Source of the DNA: Hanleya hanleyi
Lineage: Eukaryota; Mollusca; Polyplacophora; Lepidopleurida; Hanleyidae
Length of the DNA: 64,000 bases
NCBI GenBank assembly: GCA_036873755.1
Contig: JAVTVY010025405.1
Span: forward strand, 1 to 64,000
Reading direction: 5' to 3'
Notes under the pieces: generated by a model
What the model saw: the letters and a program-made list of their open reading frames with translations, nothing else
Databases searched by the model: none
Told to the model about the DNA's origin: nothing
Program-made: the position numbers and the translations under genes
Shown: one piece after another, positions 45,471-58,800 of the stretch
How positions within the stretch are numbered: position 1 is the stretch's first letter
Layout: every line of letters begins with the position of its first letter

Positions 45471-46610
45471 GCCAAGAGGGAAGATATAGTGACGACCCGG
45501 CCTCATCCCTAATAAATAGCCAAGAAGGAAGATATAGTGACGACCTGGTCTCATCCCTGATAAAAGAGACAAGAGGGAAGATATAGTGACGACCGGCCTC
45601 GTCCCTAATAAATGGACAAGACGGAAGATATAGTGACGACCCGGTCTCATCCCTGATAAAAGAGACAAGAGGGAAGATACAGTGACGACCCGGCCTCACC
45701 CCTAATAAAGAGCCAAGAGAGAAGATATAGTGACGACCCGGCCTCACCCCTAATAAATAGCCATGAGAGAAGATATAGTGACGACCCTCTCATCCCTGAT
45801 AGAAGAGCCAAGAGAGAAGATATAGTGGCGACCCGGTCTCATCCCTAATAAATAGTCAAGAGGGAAGATAGATTGACGACACGGCTTCATCCCTAATAAA
45901 TAGCCATGAGAGAAGATATAGTGATGACCCGGTCTCATCCCTGATAGAAGAGCCAAGAGAGAAGATATAGTGACGACCCCGTCTCATCCCTGATCGAAGA
46001 GCCAAGAGAGAAGATATAGTGACGAACCGGTCTCTTTGCCTAATAAATAGCCAAGAGGGAAGATATAGTGACGACCCGGCCTCATCCCTAATAAATAGCC
46101 AAGAGAGAAGATATAGTGACGACCCGGTCTCATTCCAAATAAATAGCCAAGAGGGAAGATATAGTGACGACCCGGCCTCATCCCTAATAAATAGCCAAGA
46201 GGGAAGATATAGTGACGACCCGGCCTCATCCCTAATAAATAGCCAAGAGGGAAGATATAGTGACGACCCGGTCTCATCCCTGATAAAGGAGACAAGAGGG
46301 AAGATATAGTGACGACCGGCCTCGTCAATAATAAATGGACAAGAGGGAAGATATAGTGACGACCCGGTCTCATCCCTGATAAAAGAGACAAGAGGGAAGA
46401 TACAGTGACGACCCGGCCTCACCCCTAATAAAGAGCCAAGAGAGAAGATATAGTGACGACCCGGCCTCATCCCTAATAAATAGCCATGAGAGAAGATATA
46501 GTGACGACCCGGTCTCATCCCTGATAAATAGCCAAGAGAGAAGATATAGTGACGACCCGGTCTCATCCCTGATAGAAGAACCAAGAGAGAAGATATAGTG
46601 TCGACTCGGT

Positions 46611-47117
46611 CTAACCCCTGATAGAAGAGCCAAGAGAGAAGATATAGTGACGACCCGGTCTCATCCCTAATAAATAGCCAAGAGAGAAGATATAGTGACG
46701 AGCCGGTATCATTCCTAATAAATAGGCAAGAGGGAAGATATAGTGACGACCCGGCCTCACCCCTAATAAATAGCCAAGAGAGAAGATATAGTGACGACCC
46801 GGTCTCATCCCTGATAGAAGAATCAAGAGAGAAGATATAGTGTCGACTCGGTCTAACCCCTGATAGAAGAGCCAAGAGAGAAGATATAGTGACGACCCGG
46901 TCTCATCCCTAATAAATAGCCAAGAGAGAAGATATAGTGACGAGCCGGTATCATTCCTAATAAATAGGCAAGAGGGAAGATATAGTGACGACCCGGCCTC
47001 ACCCCTAATAAATAGCCAAGAGAGAAGATATAGTGACGACCCGGTCTCATCCCTGATAGAAGAATCAAGAGAGAAGATATAGTGTCGACTCGGTCTAACC
47101 CCTGATAGAAGAGCCAA
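46611..47117. repeat. Local ~242-bp tandem duplication of five units
   Basis: A five-unit series with the rare variants 'gacgagccggtatcattcc', 'aataggcaag' and 'agaatcaagag' occurs twice in direct succession at a 242-bp step. It is seen once more at about 50095-50335 with 'agaaccaag' in place of 'agaatcaag'. Confidence 0.85.
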
Positions 47118-50100
47118 GAGAGAAGATATAGTGACGACCCGGTCTCATCCCTAATAAATAGCCAAGAGAGAAGATATAGTGACGACCCGGTCTCATTCCT
47201 AATAAATAGCCAAGAGAGAAGATATAGTGACGACCCAACCTCACCCCTAATAAATAGCCAAGGGAGAAGATATAGTGACGACCCGGTCTCATCCCTGATA
47301 GAAGAGCCAAGACAGAAGATATCGTGACGATTCGGTCTAATCCCTGATAGAAGAACCAAAAGAGAAGAAATAGTGACGACCCGGTCTCATCCCTGATAGA
47401 AGAGCCAAGAGAGAAGATATAGTGACGACCCAGTCTCATCCCTGATAGAAGAGCGAATAGAGAAGATATAGTGACGACCCGGTCTCATCCCTGATAGAAG
47501 AGCCAAGAGAGAAGATATAGTGACGAACCGGTTTCATCCCTAATAAATAGCCAAGAGGGAAGATATAGTGACGACCCGGCCTCATCCCTAATAAATAGCC
47601 AAGAGAGAAGATATAGTGACGACCCGGTCTCATTCCTAATAAATAGCCAAGAGGGAAGATATATAGTGACGAACCGGCCTCATCCTTAATAAATAGCCAA
47701 GAGGGAAGATATAGTGACGACCCGGTCTCATCACTGATAGAAGAGCCAAGAGAGAAGATATAGTGACGACCCGGTCTCATCCCTGATAGAAGAGCCAAGC
47801 GAGAAGATATAGTGACGACCCGGTCTCATCCCTAATAAATAGTCAAGAGGGAAGATAGAGTGACGACACGGCCTCATCCCTAATAAATAGCCATGAGAGA
47901 AGATATAGTGATGACCCGGTCTCATCCCTGATAGAAGAGCCAAGAGAGAAGATATAGTGACGACCCGGTCTCATCCCTGATAGAAGAGCCAAGAGAGAAG
48001 ATATAGTGACGAACCGGTCTCTTTGCCTAATAAATAGCCAAGAGGGAAGATATAGTGACGACCCGGCCTCATCCCTAATAAATAGCCAAGAGAGAAGATA
48101 TAGTGACGACCCGGTCTCATTCCTAATAAATAGCCAAGAGGGAAGATATAGTGACGACCCGGCCTCATCCCTAATAAATAGCCAAGAGGGAAGATATAGT
48201 GACGACCCGGCCTCATCCCTAATAAATAGCCAAGAGGGAAGATATAGTGACGACCCGGTCTCATCCCTGATAAAGGAGACAAGAGGGAAGATATAGTGAC
48301 GACCGGCCTCGTCAATAATAAATGGACAAGAGGGAAGATATAGTGACGACCCGGTCTCATCCCTGATAAAAGAGACAAGAGGGAAGATACAGTGACGACC
48401 CGGCCTCACCCCTAATAAAGAGCCAAGAGAGAAGATATAGTGACGACCCGGCCTCATCCCTAATAAATAGCCATGAGAGAAGATATAGTGACGACCCGGT
48501 CTCATCCCTGATAAATAGCCAAGAGAGAAGATATAGTGACGACCCGGTCTCATCCCTGATAGAAGAACCAAGAGAGAAGATATAGTGTCGACTCGGTCTA
48601 ACCCCTGATAGAAGAGCCAAGAGAGAAGATATAGTGACGACCCGGTCTCATCCCTAATAAATAGCCAAGAGAGAAGATATAGTGACGACCCGGTATCATT
48701 CCTAATAAATAGTCAAGAGGGAAGATAGAGTGACGACACGGCCTCATCCCTAATAAATAGCCATGAGAGAAGATATAGTGATGACCCGGTCTCATCCCTG
48801 ATAGAAGAGCCAAGAGAGAAGATATAGTGACGACCCCGTCTCATCCCTGATCGAAGAGCCAAGAGAGAAGATATAGTGACGAACCGGTCTCTTTGCCTAA
48901 TAAATAGCCAAGAGGGAAGATATAGTGACGACCCGGCCTCATCCCTAATAAATAGCCAAGAGGGAAGATATAGTGACCACCCGGCCTCATCCCTAATAAA
49001 TAGCCAAGAGGGAAGATATAGTGACGACCCGGCCTCATCCCTAATAAATAGCCAAGAGGGAAGATATAGTGACGACCCGGTCTCATCCCTGATAAAAGAG
49101 ACAAGAGGGAAGATATAGTGACGACCGGCCTCGTCCCTAATAAATGGACAAGAGGGAAGATATAGTGACGACCCGGTCTCATCCCTGATAAAAGAGACAA
49201 GAGGGAAGATACAGTGACGACCCGGGCTCACCCCTAATAAAGAGCCAAGAGAGAAGATATAGTGACGACCCGGCCTCATCCCTAATAAATAGCCATGAGA
49301 GAAGATATAGTGACGACCCGGTCTCATGCCTGATAAATAGCCAAGAGAGAAGATATAGTGACGACCCGGTCCCATCCCTGATAGAAGAACCAAGAGAGAA
49401 GATATAGTGTCGACTCGGTCTAACCCCTGATAGAAGAGCCAAGAGAGAAGATATAGTGACGACCCGGTCTCATCCCTAATAAATAGCCAAGAGAGAAGAT
49501 ATAGTGACGACCCGGTATCATTCCTAATAAATAGCCAAGAGGGAAGATATAGTGACGACCCGGCCTCATCCCTAATAAATAGCCAAGAGGGAAGATATAG
49601 TGACGACCCGGCCTCATCCCTAATAAATAGCCAAGAGGGAAGATATAGTGACGACCCGGTCTCATCCCTGATCAAAGAGACAAGAGGGAAGATATAGTGA
49701 CGACCGGCCTCGTCCCTAATAAATGGACAAGAGGGAAGATATAGTGACGACCCGGTCTCATCCCTGATAAAAGAGACAAGAGGGAAGATATAGTGACGAC
49801 CGGCCTCGTCCCTAATAAATGGACAAGAGGGAAGATATAGTGACGACCCGGTCTCATCCCTGATAAAAGAGACAAGAGGGAAGATACAGTGACGACCCGG
49901 CCTCACCCCTAATAAAGAGCCAAGAGAGAAGATATAGTGACGACCCGGCCTCATCTCTAATAAATAGCCATGAGAGAAGATATAGTGACGACCCGGTCTC
50001 ATCCCTGATAAATAGCCAAGAGAGAAGATATAGTGACGACCCGGTCTCATCCCTGACAGAAGAACCAACAGAGAAGATATAGTGTCGACTCGGTCTAACC

Positions 50101-53100
50101 CCTGATAGAAGAGCCAAGAGAGAAGATATAGTGACGACCCGGTCTCATCCCTAATAAATAGCCAAGAGAGAAGATATAGTGACGAGCCGGTATCATTCCT
50201 AATAAATAGGCAAGAGGGAAGATATAGTGACGACCCGGCCTCACCCCTAATAAATAGCCAAGAGAGAAGATATAGTGACGACCCGGTCTCATCCCTGATA
50301 GAAGAACCAAGAGAGAAGATATAGTGTCGACTCGGTCTAACCCCTGATAGAAGAGCCAAGAGAGAAGATATAGTGACGACCCGGTCTCATCCCTAATAAA
50401 TAGCCAAGAGAGAAGATATAGTGACGACCCGGTCTCATTCCTAATAAATAGCCAAGAGAGAAGATATAGTGACGACCCAACCTCACCCCTAATAAATAGC
50501 CAAGGGAGAAGATATAGTGACGACCCGGTCTCATCCCTGATATTAGAGCCAAGACAGAAGATATCGTGACGATTCGGTCTAATCCCTGATAGAAGAACCA
50601 AAAGAGAAGAAATAGTGACGACCCGGTCTCATCCCTGATAAAAGAGCCAAGAGAGAAGATATAGTGACGACTCGGTCTAATCCCTGATAGAAGAACCAAG
50701 AGAGAAGATATAGTGTCGACTCGGTCTAACCCCTGATAGAAGAGCCAAGAGAGAAGATATAGTGACGACCCGGTCTCATCCCTAATAAATAGCCAAGAGA
50801 GAAGATATAGTGACGACCCGGTCTCATTCCTAATAAATAGCCAAGAGAGAAGATATAGTGACGACCCAACCTCACCCCTAATAAATAGCCAAGGGAGAAG
50901 ATATAGTGACGACCCGGTCTCATCCCTGATAGAAGAGCCAAGACAGAAGATATCGTGACGATTCGGTCTAATCCCTGATAGAAGAACCAAAAGAGAAGAA
51001 ATAGTGACGACCCGGTCTCATCCCTGATAGAAGAGCCAAGAGAGAAGATATAGTGACGACCCAGTCTCATCCCTGATAGAAGAGCGAATAGAGAAGATAT
51101 AGTGACGACCCGGTCTCATCCCTGATAGAAGAGCCAAGAGAGAAGATATAGTGACGAACCGGTTTCATCCCTAATAAATAGCCAAGAGGGAAGATATAGT
51201 GACGACCCGGCCTCATCCCTAATAAATAGCCAAGAGAGAAGATATAGTGACGACCCGGTCTCATTCCTAATAAATAGCCAAGAGGGAAGATATATAGTGA
51301 CGAACCGGCCTCATCCTTAATAAATAGCCAAGAGGGAAGATATAGTGACGACCCGGTCTCATCACTGATAGAAGAGCCAAGAGAGAAGATATAGTGACGA
51401 CCCGGTCTCATCACTGGTAGAAGAGCCAAGAGAGAAGATATAGTGACGACTCGGTCTCATCCCTAATAAATAGCCAAGAGAGAAGATATAGTGACGACCC
51501 GGTCTCATTCCTAATAAATAGCCAAGAGGGAAGATATAGTGACGACCCGGCCTCATCCCTAATAAATAGCCGAGAGGGAAGATATAGTGACGACCCGGTC
51601 TCATCACTGATAGAAGAGCCAAGAGAGAAGATATAGTGACGACCCGGTCTCATCACTGGTAGAAGAGCCAAGAGAGAAGATATAGTGACGACCCGGTCTC
51701 ATCACTGGTCTCATCACTGACAGAAGAGCCAAGAGAGAAGATATAGTGACGAACCGGTCTCATCCCTAATAAATAGTCAAGAGGGAAGATAGAGTGACGA
51801 CACGGCCTCATCCCTAATAAATAGCCATGAGAGAAGATATAGTGACGACCCGGTCTCATCACTGATAGAAGAGCCAAGAGAGAAGGTATAGTGACCACCC
51901 GGTCTCATCCCTAATAAATAGTCAAGAGGGAAGATAGAGTGACGACACGGCCTCATCCCTAATAAATAGACATGAGAGAAGATATAGTGACGACCCGGTC
52001 TCATCCCTGATAGAAGAGCCAAGAGAGAAGATATAGTGACGACCCGGTCTCATCCCTAATAAATAGTCAAGAGGGAAGATAGAGTGACGACACGGCCTCA
52101 TCCCTAATAAATAGCCATGAGAGAAGATATAGTGACGACCCGGTCTCATCCCTGATAGAAGAGCCAAGAGAGAAGATATAGTGACGAACCCGTCTCATCC
52201 CTGATCGAAGAGCCAAGAGAGAAGATATAGTGACGAACCGGTCTCTTTGCCTAATAAATAGCCAAGAGGGAAGATATAGTGACGACCCGGCCTCATCCCT
52301 AATAAATAGCCAAGAGAGAAGATATAGTGACGACCCGATCTCATTCCAAATAAATAGCCAAGAGGGAAGATATAGTAACGACCCGGCCTCATCCCTAATA
52401 AATAGCCAAGAGGGAAGATATAGTGATGACCCGGCCTCATCCCTAATAAATAGCCAAGAGGGAAGATATAGTGACGACCCGGTCTCATCCCTGATAAAAG
52501 AGACAAGAGGGAAGATACAGTGACGACCCGGCCTCACCCCTAATAAAGAACCAAGAGAGAAGATATAGTGACGACCCGGCCTCATCCCTAATAAATAGCC
52601 AAGAGAGAAGATATAGTGACGACTCGGTCTAATCCCTGATAGAAGAACCATGAGAGAAGATATAGTGACGACTCGGTCTCATCCCTGATAGAAGAACCGA
52701 GAGAGAAGATATAGTGACGACTCGGTCTAATCCCTGATAGAAGAACCAAGAGAGAAGATATAGTGACGACTCGGTCTCATCCCTGATAGAAGAACCAAGA
52801 GAGAAGATATAGTGACGACTCGGTCTAATCCCTGATAGAAGAGCCAAGAGAGAAGATATAGTGACGACTCGGTCTAATCCCTGATAGAAGAACCAAGAGA
52901 GAAGATATAGTGACGACTCGGTCTAATCCCTGATAGAAGAGCCAAGAGAGAAGATATGGCGACGACCCGGTCTCATCCCTAATAAATAGCCAAGATGGAA
53001 GATATAGTGACGACACGGCCTCATCCCTAATAAATAGCCAATAGATAAGATATAGTGACGACCTGGTCTCATCCCTGATAGAAGAACCAAGAGAGAAGAT

Positions 53101-55622
53101 ATAGTGACGACCCGGTTTCATCCCTGATAGAAGAGCCAAGAGAGAAGATATAGTGACGACCCGATCTCATTCCTAATAAATAGCCAAGAGGGAAGATATA
53201 GTGACGATCCGGTCTCAGTCCTGATAAAAGAGACAAGAGGGAAGATATAGTGACGACCGGCCTCGTCCTTAATAAATAGCCAAGAGGGAAGATATAGTGA
53301 CGACCCGGTCTCATCCCTGATAAAAGAGACAAGAGGGAAGATATAGTGACGACCGGTCTCGTTCTTAATAAATAGCCAAGAGGGAAGATATAGTGACGAT
53401 CCGGTCTCATCGCTGATAAAAGAGACAAGAGGGAAGATACAGTGACGACCCGGCCTCACCCCTAATAAATAGCCATGAGAGAAGATATAGTGACGACCCG
53501 GTCTCATCCCTGATAGAAGAGCCAAGAGAGAAGATATAGTGACGACCCCGTCTCATCCCTGATCGAAGAGCCAAGAGAGAAGATATAGTGACGAACCGGT
53601 CTCTTTGCCTAATAAATAGCCAAGAGGGAAGATATAGTGACGACCCGGCCTCATCCCTAATAAATAGCCAAGAGAGAAGATATAGTGACGACCCGGTCTC
53701 ATTCCAAATAAATAGCCAAGAGGGAAGATATAGTGACGACCCGGCCTCATCCCTAATAAATAGCCAAGAGAGAAGATATAGTGACGAACCGGTCTCTTTG
53801 CCTAATAAATAGCCAAGAGGGAAGATATAGTGACGAACCGGTCTCTTTGCCTAATAAATAGCCAAGAGGGAAGATATAGTGACGACCCGGCCTCATCCCT
53901 AATAAATAGCCAAGAGAGAAGATATAGTGACGACCCGGTCTCATTCCTAATAAATAGACAAGAGGGAAGATATAGTGACGACCCGGCCTCATCCCTAATA
54001 AATAGCCAAGAGGGAAGATACAGTGACGACCCGGTCTCATCCCTGATAAAAGAGACAAAAGGGAAGATATAGTGACGACCCGGCCTCATCCCTAATAAAT
54101 AGCCAAGAGGGAAGATATAGTGACGACCCGGTCTCATCCCTGATAAAAGAGACAAAAGGGAAGATATAGTGACGACCGGCCTCGTCCCTAATAAAAGGAC
54201 AAGAGGGAAGATATAGTGACGACCCGGTCTCATCCCTGATAAAAGAGACAAGAGGGAAGATACAGTGACGACCCGGCCTCACCCCTAATAAAGAGCCAAG
54301 AGAGAAGATATAGTGACGACCCGGCCTCATCCCTAATAATAGCCATGAGAGAAGATATAGTGACGACCCGGTCTCATCCCTGATAAATATCCCAAGAGAG
54401 AAGATATAGTGACGACCCGGTCTCATCCCTGATAGAAGAACCAAGAGAGAAGATATAGTGTCGACTCGGTCTAATCCCTGATAGAAGAGCCAAGAGAGAA
54501 GATATAGTGGCGACCCGGTCTCATCCCTAATAAATAGCCAAGAGAGAAGATATAGTGACGACCCGGTCTCATTCCTAATAAATAGCAAAGAGGGAAGGTA
54601 TAGTGACGACCCGGCCTCACCCCTAATAAATAGCCAAGAGAGAAGATATAGTGACGACCCAACCTCACTCCTAATAAACAGCCAAGGGAGAAGATATAGT
54701 GACGACCCGGTCTCATCCCTGATAGAAGGGCCAAGAGAGAAGATATCGTGACGACTCGGTCTAATCCCTGATAGAAGAACCAAGAGAGAAGATATAGTGA
54801 CCACCCGGTCTCATCCCTGATAGAAGAGCCAAGAGAGAAGATATAGTGACGACCTGATCTCATCCCTGATAGAAGAACCATGAGAGAAGATATAGTGACG
54901 ACTCGGTCTAATCCCTGATAGAAGAGCCAAGAGAGAAGATATAGTGACGACCCGGTCTCATCCCTGATAGAAGATCCAAGAGAGAAGATATCGTGACGAT
55001 TCGGTCTAATCCCTGATAGAAGAACCAAGAGAGAAGATATAGTGACGACCCGGTCTCATCCCTGATAGAAGAGCCAAGAGAGAAGATATAGTGACGACCC
55101 AGTCTCATCCCTGATAGAAGAGCGAAGAGAGAAGATATAGTGACGACCCGGTCTCATCCCTGATAGAAGAGCCAAGAGAGAAGATATAGTGACGAACCGG
55201 TCTCATCCCTAATAAATAGCCAAGAGGGAAGATATAGTGACGACCCGGCCTCATCCCTAATAAATAGCCAAGAGAGAAGATATAGTGACGACCCGGTCTC
55301 ATTCCTAATAAATAGCCAAGAGGGAAGATATAGTGACGACCCGGCCTCATCCCTAATAAATAGCCAAGAGGGAAGATATAGTGACGACCCGGTCTCATCA
55401 CTGATAGAAGAGCCAAGAGAGAAGAAATAGTGACGACCCGGTCTCATCACTGGTAGAAGAGCCAAAAGAGAAGATATAGTGACGACTCGGTCTCATCCCT
55501 AATAAATAGCCAAGAGAGAAGATATAGTGACGACCCGGTCTCATTCCTAATAAATAGCCAACAGGGAAGATATAGTGACGACCCGGCCTCATCCCTAATA
55601 AATAGCCAAGAGGGAAGATATA

Positions 55623-55844
55623 GTGAGTGAATGAGTAGGATTTAACGTCGTTTTCAACATTGTTTCAGTCATATCACGACGGTGCCTACCTGTGCCAGAA
55701 CACGAGAGTGTCCACAGTTCCTATTATTCTGGACACTGATCAGCCCAGTCAGTACAGCACCCGGTCACCCATCCAAGTATTGACCGAGCTCAACGCTGAT
55801 TAACTTCGGTGATCTGACGAGAACCGGTGTGCCCAACGTGATGC
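55623..55844 (-). mobile_element. 5S-derived SINE inside the 49-bp array (copy 4, full)
   Basis: It lies exactly 16,544 bp to the right of the copy at 39079-39300, with the same flanks, and differs from it at few bases (for example 'caacgctgattaac' against 'caacgctgcttaac' near 55793/39249). It was therefore carried by block duplication, not by a new insertion. Confidence 0.9.
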
Positions 55845-58800
55845 GCCAAGAGAGAAGATATATTGACGACCCGGTCTCATCACTGGTCTCATCACTGACA
55901 GAAGAGCCAAGAGAGAAGATATAGTGACGACCCGGTCTCATCCCTAATAAATAGTGAAGAGGGAAGATAGAGTGATGACACGGCCTCATCCCTAATAAAT
56001 AGCCACGAGAGAAGATATAGTGACGACCCTGTCTCATCACTGATAGAAGAGCCAAGAGAGAAGGTATAGTGACGACCCGGTCTCATCCCTAATAAATAGT
56101 CAAGAGGGAAGATAGAGTGACGACACGGCCTCATCCCTAATAAATAGACATGAGAGAAGATATAGTGACGACCCGGTCTCATCCCTGATAGAAGAGCCAA
56201 GAGAGAAGATATAGTGACGACCCGGTCTCATCCCTAATAAATAGTCAAGAGGGAAGATAGAGTGACGACACGGCCTCATCCCTAATAAATAGCCATGAAA
56301 GAAGATATAGTGACGACCCGGTCTCATCCCTGATAGAAGAGCCAAGAGAGAAGATATAGTGACGACCCCGTCTCATCCCTCATCGAAGAGCCAAGAGAAA
56401 AGATATAGTGACGAACCGGTCTCTTTGCCTAATAAATAGCCAAGAGGGAAGATATAGTGACGACCCGGCCACATCCCTAATAAATAGCCAAGAGAGAAGA
56501 TATAGTGACGACCCGGTCTCATTCCAAATAAATAGCCAAGAGGGAAGATATAGTGACGACCCGGCCTCATCCCTAATAAATAGCCAAGAGGGAAGATATA
56601 GTGACGACCCGGCCTCATCCCTAATAAATAGCCAAGAGGGAAGATATAGTGACGACCCGGTCTCATCCCTGATCAAAGAGACAAGAGGGAAGATATAGTG
56701 ACGACCGGCCTCGTCCCTAATAAATGGACAAGAGGGAAGATATAGTGACGACCCGGTCTCATCCCTGATAAAAGAGACAAGAGGGAAGATACAGTGACGA
56801 CCCGGCCTCACCCCTAATAAAGAGCCAAGAGAGAAGATATAGTGACGACCCGGCCTCATCCCTAATAAATAGCCATGAGAGAAGATATAGTGACGACCCG
56901 GTCTCATCCCTGATAAATAGCCAAGAGAGAAGATATAGTGACGACCCGATCTCATCCCTGATAGAAGAACCAAGAGAGAAGATATAGTGACGACTCGGTC
57001 TAATCCCTGATAGAAGAGCCAAGAGAGAAGATATAGTGACGACCCGGTCTCATCCCTAATAAATAGCCAAGAGAGAAGATATAGTGACGACCCGGTCTCA
57101 TTCCTAATAAATAGCCAAGAGGGAAGATATAGTGACGACCCGGCCTCACCCCTAATAAATAACCAAGAGAGAAGATATAGTGACGACACGGTCTCATCCC
57201 TGATAGAAGAACCAAGAGAGAAGATATAGTGACGACTCGGTCTAATCCCTGATAGAAGAGCCAAGAGAGAAGATATAGTGACGACCTGGTCTCATCCCTA
57301 ATAAATAGCCAAGAGAGAAGATGTAGTGACGACCCGGCCTCACCCCTAATAAATAGCCAAGAGAGGAGATATAGTGACGACCCGGTCTCATCCCTGATAG
57401 AAGAGCCAAGAGAGAAGATATAGTGACGGCTCGGTCTAATCCCTGATAGAAGAACCAAGAGAGAAGATATAGTGACGACTCGGTCTCATCCCTGATAGAA
57501 GAACCAAGAGAGAAGATATAGTGACGACTCGGTCTAATCCCTGATAGAAGAACCAAGAGAGAAGATATAGTGACGACTCGGTCTCATCCCTGATAGAAGA
57601 ACCAAGAGAGAAGATATAGTGACGACTCGGTCTAATCCCTGATAGAAGAGCCAAGAGAGAAGATATAGTGACGACCCGGTCTCATCCCTAATCTCATCCC
57701 TAATAAATAGTCAAGAGGGAAGATAGAGTGACGACACGGCCTCATCCCTAATAAATAGCCAAGAGGGAAGATATAGTGACGACCCGGCCTCATCCCTAAT
57801 AAATAGCCAAGAGGGAAGATATAGTGACGACCCGGTCTCATCCCTGATCAAAGAGGCAAGAGGGAAGATATAGTGACGACCGGCCTCGTCCCTAATAAAT
57901 GGACAAGAGGGAAGATATAGTGACGACCCGGTCTCATCCCTGATAAAAGAGACAAGAGGGAAGATACAGTGACGACCCGGCCTCACCCCTAATAAAGAGC
58001 CAAGAGAGAAGATATAGTGACGACCCGGCCTCATCCCTAATAAATAGCCATGAGAGAAGATATAGTGACGACCCGGTCTCATCCCTGATAAATATCCAAG
58101 AGAGAAGATATAGTGACGACCCGGTCTCATCCCTGATAGAAGAACCAAGAGAGAAGATATAGTGTCGACTCGGTCTAATCCCTGATAGAAGAGCCAAGAG
58201 AGAAGATATAGTGACGACCCGGTGTCATCCCTAATAAATAGCCAAGAGAGAAGATATAGTGACGACCCGGTCTCATTCCTAATAAATAGCCAAGAGGGAA
58301 GGTATAGTGACGACCCGGCCTCACCCCTAATAAATAGCCAAGAGAGAAGATATAGTGACGACCCGGTCTCGTCCCTGATAGAAGAATCAAGAGAGAAGAT
58401 ATAGTGACGACTCGGTCTAATCCCTGATAGAAGAGCCAAGAGAAGATATAGTGACGACCCGGTCTCATCCCTAATAAATAGCCAAGAGAAGAATATAGTG
58501 ACGACACGGCCCTCACCTAATAAATAGCCAAGAGGGAAGATATAGTGACGACCCGGTCTCATCCCTGATAGAAGAGCCAAGAGAGAAGATATAGTGACGA
58601 CTCGGTCTAATCCTAATCAGAAGAACCAAGAGAAGATATAGTGACGACTCCCTGATAGAAGAACCAAGAGAGAAGATATAGTGACGACTCGGTCTCATCC
58701 CTGATAGAAGAACCAAGAGAGAAGATATAGTGACAACTCGGTCTAATCCCTGATAGAAGAGCCAAGAGAGAAGATATAGTGACGACCCGGTCTCATCCCT

